Source of the DNA: Tangfeifania diversioriginum
GTDB taxonomy: Bacteria > Bacteroidota > Bacteroidia > Bacteroidales > Prolixibacteraceae
Assembly: GCA_945873105.1 (NCBI GenBank)
Contig: CAMCBW010000002.1
Location: 1 to 64,000 of the forward strand
Reading direction: 5' to 3'
DNA length: 64,000 nt
Part shown: piece after piece, positions 42,930-51,465 of the stretch
How positions within the stretch are numbered: position 1 is the stretch's first letter
Layout of the letters: each line of letters opens with the position of its first letter
The notes under the pieces: model-generated
Databases searched by the model: none
Told to the model about the DNA's origin: nothing
Seen by the model: the letters and a program-made list of their open reading frames with translations, nothing else
Made by a program: the position numbers and the translations under genes

Positions 42930-43562
42930 TTATTTACCCCAGGTTTCAGGTGTTTTACGCCAGCTGTTCAGGCTTTCCAGCTGCTGGTCGTTGATCTCTC
43001 CTGAATCGTAGGCCAGTTTCAACAGTACATTGTAGTTGCTGAGCGTAGTCAGTTCAATGTTGGCAGTTTCGAAATTGGCAGCGGCATGGGGAAAGTTGTA
43101 GGTGAAGATGGCCAGCATGCCGAGAACCTCCGCGCCATATCTGCGAACAGCCTCAGCTGCATTCAGGGAGCTGGTTCCGGTAGAAACCAGATCTTCAATG
43201 ATAACTGTTTTGGTTCCCTGCGGAATATCTCCTTCAATCAGGTTCTCCAGTCCGTGTCCTTTTGGAGCAGACCGGATGTAGATAAATGGCAGTCCCAGTT
43301 TCTCGGCTACCAATACCCCGTGTGCGATGGCGCCAGTGGCTACCCCTGCAATGGCTTCAGCTTCAGGGTACTTTTCCTCCACCAGTTTTACGAACATGTC
43401 ACAGATAAAAGTGCGGGTGGCAGGATAGGACAGGATCTTCCTGTTGTCGCAATAGATGGGTGCCTTCCAGCCGGAAGCCCAGGTAAAGGGTGCATCGGGT
43501 TGGATTTTTATGGTGTTGATTGCAAGCAATTGTCTGGCAACTTCAATTTGTCTTTGTTCCAT
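42930..43562 (-). CDS. pyrE: Orotate phosphoribosyltransferase
   Basis: PyrE makes orotidine 5'-phosphate from orotate and PRPP in pyrimidine synthesis. The 210 residues have the PRPP-binding loop VIIEDLVSTGTSSLNAAEAV, the start TWASGWKAPIYCDNRKIL with the orotate-binding KxPIYxDNR, and GVATGAIAHGVLVAEKLGLP. A -7 box lies 17 nt upstream. It heads the run pyrE-terC-dedA-SRPBCC. Confidence 0.96.
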   Translation of the reverse strand: MEQRQIEVARQLLAINTIKIQPDAPFTWASGWKAPIYCDNRKILSYPATRTFICDMFVKLVEEKYPEAEAIAGVATGAIAHGVLVAEKLGLPFIYIRSAPKGHGLENLIEGDIPQGTKTVIIEDLVSTGTSSLNAAEAVRRYGAEVLGMLAIFTYNFPHAAANFETANIELTTLSNYNVLLKLAYDSGEINDQQLESLNSWRKTPETWGK

Positions 43563-43578
43563 GGTTAAAAATTTTCTG

Positions 43579-43586
43579 CAAAGTTA
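43579..43586 (-). promoter_or_regulatory. -7 promoter box of pyrE
   Basis: TAACTTTG on the minus strand exactly fits TAnnTTTG, 16 nt before the ATG. No clear -33 box. Confidence 0.45.
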
Positions 43587-43689
43587 AGCTTTTTTACTAT
43601 TTTTAATCGGTGGGGATGTTGGGGGAATGTTACATTTCTGCTAAATTCCTGAAGGTTTTTAGGATTACCGTCCATTGTCCAGCAACACG

Positions 43690-46545
43690 ATGATGAAAAA
43701 AAAATGTTCCGTATTTGTTCTTGTTTTCGGGCTCCTGCTGTCGGATTGTACAGTAGAGGCGCAGAATTCCTTTCAATTGAAGTTAACAGGTGGAAACTTT
43801 CCGGAGGTGACAGGATTTCAGCTTCAAACTGGATTGATTGTTAGGCCCGTAGCCAATTTACCGCTGCTTTCCTATGAGGTTTGTGATCAAAATGATTTGC
43901 AACACAAGGAGCTTTTTATTGCTGACCTCGCACCAACCTCCAAAAATGCTACACCAAAAATGGAGGTAACGGTGGAGGTGGTGGAGGGTTATGCGCCGGG
44001 TTACAAGGCGGAGATTATCTTTCGTAACCTGTCCGGGAAAACCATTTGGCTGACCAATGTGGTACCATTCGGTTTCTCAGGTAAAAATGTTTGCATAACC
44101 GGTCGGGGGGATCACCCGTTGTCCAGGAGTCATCTCTTCAGACCGGGATTCGCTCCTGTCAATACCATCTTGCCCGACAATGCATGGGAGCTGGGGTTTG
44201 CCGATCTTAAGCTGAACGATTCGCTTCGTGTTTCTGCACTTACCAGGAGAATCCGGGACAAGATGGAGCATGCTGTTCGCCGGCGCTTCGAAACAGAGAT
44301 GGAACCGGGCGGGGTTGTGCATTATGTATTTTACGCGGATGTTCACCAGGGCAGTTGGCAGGAGGGTGTTCGGATGATTTTTCAGGAGCGGCTGTTGTAC
44401 GATGTGGAGCCCGGCAAGTTTGACAATGCCCTTTTTGAAAGAGCAGACCTGGAGTGGATCAGGCATACCTATGTCGCTCACCTGCTGATGGCCTGGAACA
44501 ACAATGTTTACGAAAGCTCAGACCAGAAATACCACCTGGAGGATTTTGTCAGGAAAGGGAAAAAACTGTATGGAGGGGATGATTTTCTTGGGATATGGCC
44601 TACCTGGCCTACGCTGGGTGTCGATCAGCGCAACCAATGGGACCTCTTCAGGGATCTGCCCGGTGGCACCGGCCGGTTGAAAACGGAGGCTGAAAAGCTG
44701 AACAATTTGGGTACCCGGCTCTTTGTCTGTTACAATCCCTGGGACGAAAGTACCCGCAGCGAGGATCCTACCGGTGGAATGGCCCGGCTGATTGCTGCCA
44801 CAAATGCCGATGGTGTCGTGCTGGATACCAGGGGCGCCTCCAGCAAGGCCTTGCAGCAGGCTGCCGATTCTGTGCGCAAAGGGGTGATCATGTACAGCGA
44901 AGGTATGGCAGTTCCCAGGGACATGCAGGGAATTGTGGCAGGCAGGGTGCACAATGCCCTCTATTATTGTCCGTTGCTGAATCTGAACAAAATTATCAAA
45001 CCTGATTTTGCCATTTTCAGGGTCGCAGAATTGTACAAGGAACCAATCAGAAGGGAGTTTTGCCTCTCCTTCTTCAACGGTTATGGCACGGAATTGAATC
45101 TCTTTGCTCCAGGGATGCCTGAATGGGCAGAGGAGCAGTACAGCTTCCTGGGACAAATCGCAAGGATCCAGCGGGAAAATTCGGAAAACTTTACCTCCGG
45201 GGTTATCAACCCCCTATTAGACACCACCTCCGACAGCATGTTCGTGAACCGCTGGGAGACAATGGAAAAAACGGTATATACCATCTTTGGACTGAAGCCG
45301 GAAGGGTACAAGGGAAATCTTTTTGCGGTGACCCCGAAACAAGGGACCCATTTCGTGGATCTTTGGCACCACGAAGAGCGGATCCCTGTCAAAACAGGCA
45401 GTGTTTGGCAAATTGAAGCAGAAACAGCATCTTTCCACCGCCGCTTCCTTGGGACCAACAACGAAGGAGCCGTCGACTGTATGGCCAGGCTCCCTGAATT
45501 AATTGTGGCGGAGATTAGGGGTGATGATCTGATCGTGGGGGCTAAATCAGGTGATACAGTGAAAATATGGGCCGGAGCTCCAGGTTATGAGAAGACACCA
45601 CTGGTCTTGCTGCCAGGTGATCATGCCATCCGGCTGTCGGAACATTTTGGCAGGTATGAAGGGAAATTTGTGGTGCAATTGTTCGGGAAGGATCAGTTGA
45701 TGGACGAAAAAATTGTCTTCCTCCAACCCGGCATCCCGCGTTTGGTAAGTCGTACTGAAAAAACAGCCACATCCCCCGGAGTGCCTTCGGGAATGGTGAA
45801 GATACCGGGGGGAAAGTTCAGGTTTCATGCCACCAACGGGGATGAATTTATCCCTTATCCAAAAGAGAAGGAGGGCAAAGAGTTTGAAATGGTGACATTT
45901 TTGATGGACAAGTTTCCGGTGACGAATGGGCAATTCAAGGAATTTGTGGATAAATCCGGCTGCCAGCCAACAGACACTGCACGATTCCTGAAAAACTGGA
46001 GCAATGGAAGCTTCCCGGTAGGGGAGGAGCAATTTCCTGTGGTACATGTCTCCTACGAGGATGCCCGCGCCTATGCCAAATGGGCAGGGAAACGGCTGCC
46101 CACAGAATTGGAATGGCAGTATGCCGCCCAAACCCAGGCATGCAACGAGTGGCCCTGGAGACAGAAAGAACCGATCGTCAGGAAGGAAGAACCCGTCACA
46201 AACACCCTTTCTGTCTTTAAAATTGAAGGAATAGAACCGGGTCACTGCAATCCAGGTAACGGCAAGATGGATCCGGTGGGGAAATACCCCAAAGGAGCCA
46301 ATCCTTATGGTTTGCAGGATCTGGCTGGATCTGTCTGGCAACTGACCAACGATGTCTACCTCAGTGGAAGCTACCGCTACATCCTGATGAAGGGTGGGAG
46401 TTATTTCAACCCCTCCTCCAGCTGGTGGTACGTGCAGGGAGGTCCAAGGGAGCTGCACTACAGGCAACACCTCCTCCGGGTATCACAGGGTTTCGAAAGG
46501 AATACCACGGTGGGGTTCAGGTGCGTGAAGGACGCTGATCTTTAA
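43690..46545 (+). CDS. Secreted glycoside-hydrolase-like protein fused to a sulfatase-modifying-factor (SUMF1) domain
   Basis: From ATG 43690 the protein has 951 residues. A signal peptide (VFVLVFGLLLSDCTVEAQ) leads into a beta-rich N-domain, then a barrel-like region with GIWPTWPTLGVDQRNQWDLF, TRLFVCYNPWDE, GVVLDTRGA and VIMYSEGMA, where the Asp and Glu could be catalytic. Residues about 697-950 form an FGE/SUMF1 domain (GMVKIPGGKFRFHA, FPVTNGQFKEFVDKSG, WAGKRLPTELEWQYAAQ, GLQDLAGSVWQLTND, TVGFRCVKD). SUMF1-like domains need not make formylglycine; many are binding modules. The Cys pair of true FGE is not obvious here. A TTG 15 nt upstream is rejected as start. The GH127-type gene follows. 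Confidence 0.75.
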   Translation: MMKKKCSVFVLVFGLLLSDCTVEAQNSFQLKLTGGNFPEVTGFQLQTGLIVRPVANLPLLSYEVCDQNDLQHKELFIADLAPTSKNATPKMEVTVEVVEGYAPGYKAEIIFRNLSGKTIWLTNVVPFGFSGKNVCITGRGDHPLSRSHLFRPGFAPVNTILPDNAWELGFADLKLNDSLRVSALTRRIRDKMEHAVRRRFETEMEPGGVVHYVFYADVHQGSWQEGVRMIFQERLLYDVEPGKFDNALFERADLEWIRHTYVAHLLMAWNNNVYESSDQKYHLEDFVRKGKKLYGGDDFLGIWPTWPTLGVDQRNQWDLFRDLPGGTGRLKTEAEKLNNLGTRLFVCYNPWDESTRSEDPTGGMARLIAATNADGVVLDTRGASSKALQQAADSVRKGVIMYSEGMAVPRDMQGIVAGRVHNALYYCPLLNLNKIIKPDFAIFRVAELYKEPIRREFCLSFFNGYGTELNLFAPGMPEWAEEQYSFLGQIARIQRENSENFTSGVINPLLDTTSDSMFVNRWETMEKTVYTIFGLKPEGYKGNLFAVTPKQGTHFVDLWHHEERIPVKTGSVWQIEAETASFHRRFLGTNNEGAVDCMARLPELIVAEIRGDDLIVGAKSGDTVKIWAGAPGYEKTPLVLLPGDHAIRLSEHFGRYEGKFVVQLFGKDQLMDEKIVFLQPGIPRLVSRTEKTATSPGVPSGMVKIPGGKFRFHATNGDEFIPYPKEKEGKEFEMVTFLMDKFPVTNGQFKEFVDKSGCQPTDTARFLKNWSNGSFPVGEEQFPVVHVSYEDARAYAKWAGKRLPTELEWQYAAQTQACNEWPWRQKEPIVRKEEPVTNTLSVFKIEGIEPGHCNPGNGKMDPVGKYPKGANPYGLQDLAGSVWQLTNDVYLSGSYRYILMKGGSYFNPSSSWWYVQGGPRELHYRQHLLRVSQGFERNTTVGFRCVKDADL

Positions 46546-46590
46546 TGTGGAAATTGGAAAATGTGAAAATGTGGAAATGTGGAAATGGGG
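46546..46590. repeat. GTGGAAAT word repeat
   Basis: Imperfect units of TGTGGAAAT, TGGAAAATGTGAAAATGTGG begin right at the preceding stop codon. The same words occur at 48684-48770. Confidence 0.8.
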
Positions 46591-46652
46591 ATGGTGCAAG
46601 AGTGGTTTTAGATGCTGAAGGGTGGACGGAATGAAAAGGTAAAGCATTAAAT

Positions 46653-48683
46653 ATGGAAAGGATGAAAAAATTGGTTGGATTCATAAGTTTATTGTGGATT
46701 GCTGTTTTGTATGGTGGAGTGGTTTCCGCCCAGGTAAAGGCAAATCCTATGTCGGAAAATTACCTCAACAACAGGCCTCCGCTAATCTCCAAGCCCTACC
46801 TGGAGCTGCCGCTGGGAGCAATTTCGCCCGAAGGGTGGTTGAAAGACCAACTGATGCGCCAGAAAAATGGGATGACAGGTCACCTCGATGAGGTGTATGA
46901 AGCGGTAATGGGCAAGCGAAATGGCTGGCTGGGCGGGGATGGTGATGTGTGGGAACGGGGTCCTTACTGGATCGACGGATTGCTACCCCTGGCCTATATC
47001 CTGAAGGACCAAATGCTGATAGACAAGGTCAAACCATGGGTAGAGTGGACCTTGAACAGTCAGCAGCCCGATGGCTATTTTGGTCCGGCTACCGACCGGG
47101 GACCCGAACCGGGGCTGCAGCGCGACAATGCCAGGGACTGGTGGCCAAAAATGGTGGTGCTGAAATATTTGCAACAATACTATTCCGCTACAGGGGATGA
47201 ACGCGTTCCCAAACTGATGCTGAACTATTTCAGGTACCAGCTGAAGGAGCTGCCCAAGACCCCCTTGAACCACTGGACCCATTGGGGAGCCGACAGGGGA
47301 GGCGACAACCTGATGATGGTTTACTGGCTCTACAACCTGACGGGTGAGAAATTCCTGCTGGAGCTGGGTGAAATGATCCACCACCAGACCGTCAACTGGA
47401 CGGATGCCTGCCTGACCGGCAAATTGAGCAAGCAGTGGAGTTTCCACTGTGTCAATGTAGCGCAGGGAATCAAGGAGCCGGCCATCTTTTACCAGCAGAC
47501 GAAGGAGCAGAAGTTTGTGGAGGCAGTGAAAGCCGGATTGGCAGACCTGAAAACTTACCATGGTTTTCCCGACGGACTGTTTGGAGGTGACGAAATGCTG
47601 CACGGGAACAATCCCACCCAGGGATCAGAGTTATGTTCAGCGGTGGAGATGATGTATTCGATGGAGTCCATCCTTCCGGTTACGGGAGAGACTGCCTTTG
47701 CCGACCAGCTGGAGCGGGTGGCTTTCAATGCCCTTCCCACCCAGTCTACCGATGCATACGATGGCCGGCAATATTACCAGCAAACCAACCAGGTGGTGGT
47801 GAACCGTCACCCCAGGAACTTCAATACGGCCTACGAAGGGGTAGCCCAGGTTTTCGGTCCGCTGACAGGTTATCCCTGCTGTACCGCCAACATGCACCAG
47901 GGTTGGCCAAAATTCACCCAGAACCTCTGGTATGCCTCTGCCGACAAGGGCATTGCGGCACTGGTCTATGCACCGAGCAGGGTGAAGGCAAGGGTAGCCA
48001 ATAACACTACCGTGGAAATCCTTGAATCAACCAACTATCCCTTTGAGGAGCAGATAAGTTTTTCTTTTAAAATGAACCAGAAGGCAACTTTCCCCTTCCA
48101 TCTCCGAATTCCCGGGTGGTGCAAAAAACCTTCCCTCAAAATCAATGGGGAAGATTGGGAGCTGAAAATTGAGAAGGGGATTGCAGTCATTCAGCGGGAG
48201 TGGAAAGATGGAGATGCTGTTGAGCTGGAATTACCCATGCAGGTGGAAATCAGCAGGTGGTTTGAAAACTCTGCAGTTGTGGAGCGGGGACCGCTGGTCT
48301 ATGCCTTAAAGATTGGTGAAGAATGGAAGAAAGTGGCTAATACCGATAAATACGGCCCTTTTTACTACGAAGTATATCCAACCACGCTCTGGAATTATGG
48401 ACTGCCAGCCTTGTCGATCAAAAACCCCGAAAAGGAGTTTGAGGTGGTGAAACGAAGTGTGCCGAAAGATTCCTATCCCTGGAACCAGGAGAATGCCCCT
48501 ATCGAGATCAAGACAAAGGGGGTTGTCATTCCATTCTGGACACTGTACAATGGTTCGGCAGGACCTTTGCCTTACAGTGAGCAGTACCAGCTGAAAACCG
48601 ATCCACCGGTGGAGATCACCCTGATTCCATACGGATGTACGACGTTGAGAATTACGGAGTTTCCGGTAGTCAGGATTAAATAA
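46653..48683 (+). CDS. GH127-type glycoside hydrolase (beta-L-arabinofuranosidase-like)
   Basis: A 676-residue secreted protein (signal about 1-27, LVGFISLLWIAVLYGGVVSAQ) of the former DUF1680 family. The GH127 zinc-thiolate site is conserved: Glu326 and Cys328 in GSELCSAVEMM, and Cys409-Cys410 in GYPCCTANMHQ. In the Bifidobacterium enzyme HypBA1 one Cys of that pair is the nucleophile. An (alpha/alpha)6 region with WWPKMVVLKYL, GGDNLMMVYWLY and a C-terminal beta-sandwich complete it. The exact sugar is uncertain. ATG 46662 is an alternative start. It follows the SUMF1 fusion gene and may share its substrate. Confidence 0.87.
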   Translation: MERMKKLVGFISLLWIAVLYGGVVSAQVKANPMSENYLNNRPPLISKPYLELPLGAISPEGWLKDQLMRQKNGMTGHLDEVYEAVMGKRNGWLGGDGDVWERGPYWIDGLLPLAYILKDQMLIDKVKPWVEWTLNSQQPDGYFGPATDRGPEPGLQRDNARDWWPKMVVLKYLQQYYSATGDERVPKLMLNYFRYQLKELPKTPLNHWTHWGADRGGDNLMMVYWLYNLTGEKFLLELGEMIHHQTVNWTDACLTGKLSKQWSFHCVNVAQGIKEPAIFYQQTKEQKFVEAVKAGLADLKTYHGFPDGLFGGDEMLHGNNPTQGSELCSAVEMMYSMESILPVTGETAFADQLERVAFNALPTQSTDAYDGRQYYQQTNQVVVNRHPRNFNTAYEGVAQVFGPLTGYPCCTANMHQGWPKFTQNLWYASADKGIAALVYAPSRVKARVANNTTVEILESTNYPFEEQISFSFKMNQKATFPFHLRIPGWCKKPSLKINGEDWELKIEKGIAVIQREWKDGDAVELELPMQVEISRWFENSAVVERGPLVYALKIGEEWKKVANTDKYGPFYYEVYPTTLWNYGLPALSIKNPEKEFEVVKRSVPKDSYPWNQENAPIEIKTKGVVIPFWTLYNGSAGPLPYSEQYQLKTDPPVEITLIPYGCTTLRITEFPVVRIK

Positions 48684-48812
48684 TGTGGAAATGTGGAAAT
48701 GTGGAAATTGGGAAATGTGGAAATTGGGAAATGTGGAAATGTGAAAATTGGGAAATGTGGAAATGAATAGTTGTGCCAATCCAAAATCCAAAATCGAAAA
48801 TCCAAAATAGTC
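48684..48812. repeat. GTGGAAATTGGGAAAT word repeat and AAAATCC repeat
   Basis: About ten units of ATGTGGAAAT/TTGGGAAATGTGG follow the stop codon directly (48684-48765). CCAAAATCCAAAATCGAAAA words follow at 48780-48811 up to the convergent gene's stop. Confidence 0.85.
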
Positions 48813-48815
48813 GGT

Positions 48816-50222
48816 CTACCTTTTCTGCTGTTTGAATCTGGTTTCCCGGTAAATTTTCAGGAAGAGGGACTCGAAATTGTGCGTGGGTGACAATGCCGGT
48901 GACAATACCAATTTCAGCTCCGGCGAAAGGAGGTAAAAAACGGGCGTTGTTTTGATCTGGTAGTCTGCACTTGCCTTGTCCGGATGGATGGCACCTTTCA
49001 GCTCCCAGGGATATTTCTTCAATTTCCACCATTGTGCAGCCTCTTGAAAATCAACATCCAGGGAGACCGGTACGACTGTCAGTATGGTGTTCAACTTTTT
49101 GTCGAGGCTCAAAAGGGAGTCGAGCTCCTCCCTGCTCTCCTTGCTGTTTCGGTTGAAAAAGGCCAGGTAGATGAACTTGTTGCCGGGTTTTAGGCTGGAA
49201 GTTTCAGCTTTAAGGTTCTTCAGCGACAGGGCAGGTGCGATGGTTCCCTCTTGCAGGGAGGTTATTTTGAAGAGCATTCCCGGTAGGGCATTTTTCAGTG
49301 GTTCATAGCTGCATTGAGCGGTCGCCTCCTTTAGTCCCTTGAGCATCATCTTTTTGTCGAGCTTGTTGGAAAAATAGCCATCGTAAAAGCTTTTAACGGC
49401 CAGTAATTCAGCGGTTTCTGTTGAATAGCCGGAGCGGACCAACTGTTCGACAAACTCCCGGAAATTGCCCTTGAGTGCAGGCGAAATGGCTTCCATCTTG
49501 CCGATCACCTGTGATTTTTGGGTGAGGTAATTGGAATAGATGGCATTGAAAAGATGCTGATAGGCCGGATGAGTCAGGTAGGGCTCCTTCCGGGCAAAAT
49601 ATTTAATCCCGATTTGCTCTGGTTCCTTCAGCCCCAGTGAATATTCCAGCTTTCCGAAAGAATAGGATTTCAGTGCATTGAAATATCGGTTTTTCCCGGT
49701 TGGATAGTTTTTATCGAGCCTTGACACAATGGCACGAAGGGTATCCTCTGACCTTCGCTGGTAAAGATCCGATGTGTGGGTTGCCAGCTCCCTGTTGTAA
49801 TCCGACAGAAAATTCCTTACCAGGAAGTTGAGCTCCGGTGCTTTGGCACCCTTTATTCCCAACCAGAAGAGTTCGGGCTCAAAATAGGGACTGCCTGCTT
49901 CACGGGAGGTGCGGGGTGAATAGGGTGGCAAGGTGATCTGGTAGGTGGTGCCTGGTTCTGCCACCATCGATCCCCGGTATCTTTCAAGATCGGTATAGAT
50001 CTCGATGGTTTGGTCTGCCAGAAATGAGAGTTCAAATACCCCGTCTTTGCCAACAACCGTCTCTGCCAGTCTGGTGGGTTCATGGGAAACAGGCTCTGAA
50101 AAAGTATAGAATTGGATGGATCTTCCGGCATAATCGGAGGACAGACCCCGGATGGTCACCATTTGGCCAAAGATGGAACCGGTCAGGCAGGAAAAAATAA
50201 AGAGTAAAAATGGACGCAGCAT
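48816..50222 (-). CDS. Thioredoxin-fold envelope protein without CxxC
   Basis: A 468-residue protein with a signal peptide (LRPFLLFIFSCLTGSIFGQ), an N-terminal beta domain (VTIRGLSSDYAGRSIQFYTF, DUF4369-like), a helical middle, and a C-terminal thioredoxin-like domain from about 330: IAPALSLKNLKAETSSLKPG, then KFIYLAFFNRNSKESREELD. The usual WCxPC position reads FFNRNSKE, so the redox Cys pair is missing. It is probably a structural or binding relative of TlpA/ResA, not an oxidoreductase. It lies 2 nt downstream of coaD. Confidence 0.78.
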   Translation of the reverse strand: MLRPFLLFIFSCLTGSIFGQMVTIRGLSSDYAGRSIQFYTFSEPVSHEPTRLAETVVGKDGVFELSFLADQTIEIYTDLERYRGSMVAEPGTTYQITLPPYSPRTSREAGSPYFEPELFWLGIKGAKAPELNFLVRNFLSDYNRELATHTSDLYQRRSEDTLRAIVSRLDKNYPTGKNRYFNALKSYSFGKLEYSLGLKEPEQIGIKYFARKEPYLTHPAYQHLFNAIYSNYLTQKSQVIGKMEAISPALKGNFREFVEQLVRSGYSTETAELLAVKSFYDGYFSNKLDKKMMLKGLKEATAQCSYEPLKNALPGMLFKITSLQEGTIAPALSLKNLKAETSSLKPGNKFIYLAFFNRNSKESREELDSLLSLDKKLNTILTVVPVSLDVDFQEAAQWWKLKKYPWELKGAIHPDKASADYQIKTTPVFYLLSPELKLVLSPALSPTHNFESLFLKIYRETRFKQQKR

Positions 50223-50224
50223 GA

Positions 50225-50713
50225 TCAGGCCTCTTCCGGTTCTTCGTAGAAATCCTCGATGTTAAAGCAACTTGGAAGGAACTGTGAGGCATCTCCCCGG
50301 TGCCGCAGGATATCCCGCACGATGGTGGAGGAGATGGCTGTGTGCTCTGGCAAGGTCAAAAGAAATACCGTCTCGATGTCCTCGTACATCTTTTTGTTGA
50401 TCTGGCCGATGGCACGTTCGTATTCAAAGTCGGCGGCAGTCCGAAGTCCGCGCAGGATATACTGGGCATGGACCTTCCTGCAATAATCCACCGTAAGCCC
50501 CTCGTATTTGCCAACTTTTATCTTCGGTTCATCCTGAAAGACCTGCTTGATCCAATCCCGCCGTTTCGCCAGGGGGTAGTAGGTCTTCTTGTTGGAGTTG
50601 TAACCAATCATGACGATGATCTCATCAAACATGGGCAAAGCCCGGCGGATGATCGACTCATGACCTACCGTGAAGGGATCAAAGGAACCTGGAAAGACGG
50701 CGATTCTTTTCAT
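50225..50713 (-). CDS. coaD: Phosphopantetheine adenylyltransferase
   Basis: CoaD transfers AMP to 4'-phosphopantetheine, the fourth step of coenzyme A synthesis. The 162 residues carry the nucleotidyltransferase T/HxGH motif in FPGSFDPFTVGHESIIRRAL, the substrate segments KKTYYPLAKRRDWI and RGLRTAADFEYERAIGQIN, and the C-terminal ISSTIVRDI. Length and motifs are standard. The thioredoxin-fold gene follows after 2 nt. Confidence 0.96.
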   Translation of the reverse strand: MKRIAVFPGSFDPFTVGHESIIRRALPMFDEIIVMIGYNSNKKTYYPLAKRRDWIKQVFQDEPKIKVGKYEGLTVDYCRKVHAQYILRGLRTAADFEYERAIGQINKKMYEDIETVFLLTLPEHTAISSTIVRDILRHRGDASQFLPSCFNIEDFYEEPEEA

Positions 50714-50782
50714 TGGTATTTTTACTGTTACGAAACTTAATTACAATTATACATCAGTGAAATCTGGCGCAGGAATTTAATA

Positions 50783-51088
50783 TTACTCTTTCTTCAATCT
50801 ACGTCTTTGCCAATCTTTGGGATTTCGCTTGTCATGAAAAACGGAGAGAATAAACAATGCCTCATTTCTGTCAACAAAATAGATACAAAATGGAAATTTG
50901 GCCATCACAAATTTTCGAATATCATATTTTGCTATTGGGAAGGCTTCCGGATTATGGAGAATTTCAAAAAATGAAGCGTCAATTGCCTGAATAAAATCAC
51001 GATCCAAAGTATCACTGACATCATTGAAAAACGATACAGTTTCTTTGATATCTTTCTCGGCAAAAGGCAAGACAATCAATCGTTTCAA
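50783..51088 (-). CDS. ParE/RelE-type toxin
   Basis: A 101-residue basic protein with the ParE/RelE fold pattern: LIVLPFAEKDIKETVSFF, a helix with DRDFIQAIDASFFEI, then PEAFPIAKYDIRKFVMAKFP and FCIYFVDRNEALFILSVFHDKRNP. The last part, a strand ending in xVFHxKRNP, is typical. It may poison gyrase (ParE) or translation (RelE). It lies 6 nt after the small antitoxin gene, in AT-rich DNA. Confidence 0.84.
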   Translation of the reverse strand: MKRLIVLPFAEKDIKETVSFFNDVSDTLDRDFIQAIDASFFEILHNPEAFPIAKYDIRKFVMAKFPFCIYFVDRNEALFILSVFHDKRNPKDWQRRRLKKE

Positions 51089-51094
51089 ACTCTT

Positions 51095-51316
51095 CTAAAT
51101 TAACTCTGATTTTAAATCTTCCCAATTCTTTCCTTTGTTATCTTTAAGGAAAGATTTGTATCTCTTGTCGAGTTCCTTATCCAGTGTTAGATCAGGTTTT
51201 ATAGTGTTGGATTTTTTAATTTCTATAAAATCATAATCTTCCTTTAGCGCTTTTAGCATGTTGATAATACTTTTAGCTTTTAAAGACTTATCCTCTATTT
51301 TGATAATGTAGGTCAT
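51095..51316 (-). CDS. Antitoxin of the ParE/RelE-type pair (DUF2683-like)
   Basis: A 73-residue protein read from ATG 51316; an upstream frame to 51358 adds 14 unlikely residues. The start TYIIKIEDKSLKAKSIINML resembles DUF2683 antitoxins and the end (DKELDKRYKSFLKDNKGKNW) is charged and probably binds the toxin. It lies directly upstream of the toxin gene. Confidence 0.75.
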   Translation of the reverse strand: MTYIIKIEDKSLKAKSIINMLKALKEDYDFIEIKKSNTIKPDLTLDKELDKRYKSFLKDNKGKNWEDLKSELI

Positions 51317-51465
51317 TTCCTGAACTTTCTTCAAAGATACTAATTTGAAAAGAAACAAGAAACAAAGACCTGAAATTCCACTTTCAGAGAATTTTTATAT
51401 CTTTCGACATACGCTTTGAACGAAGCCCTGACCTGAAAAAAGCTGGGGTTAACCAACCAATAAAA

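Noticed and set aside
45547-46470. 307-codon minus-strand frame
   Set aside because: Antisense to the SUMF1 domain, which is well conserved; the frame shows no motif.
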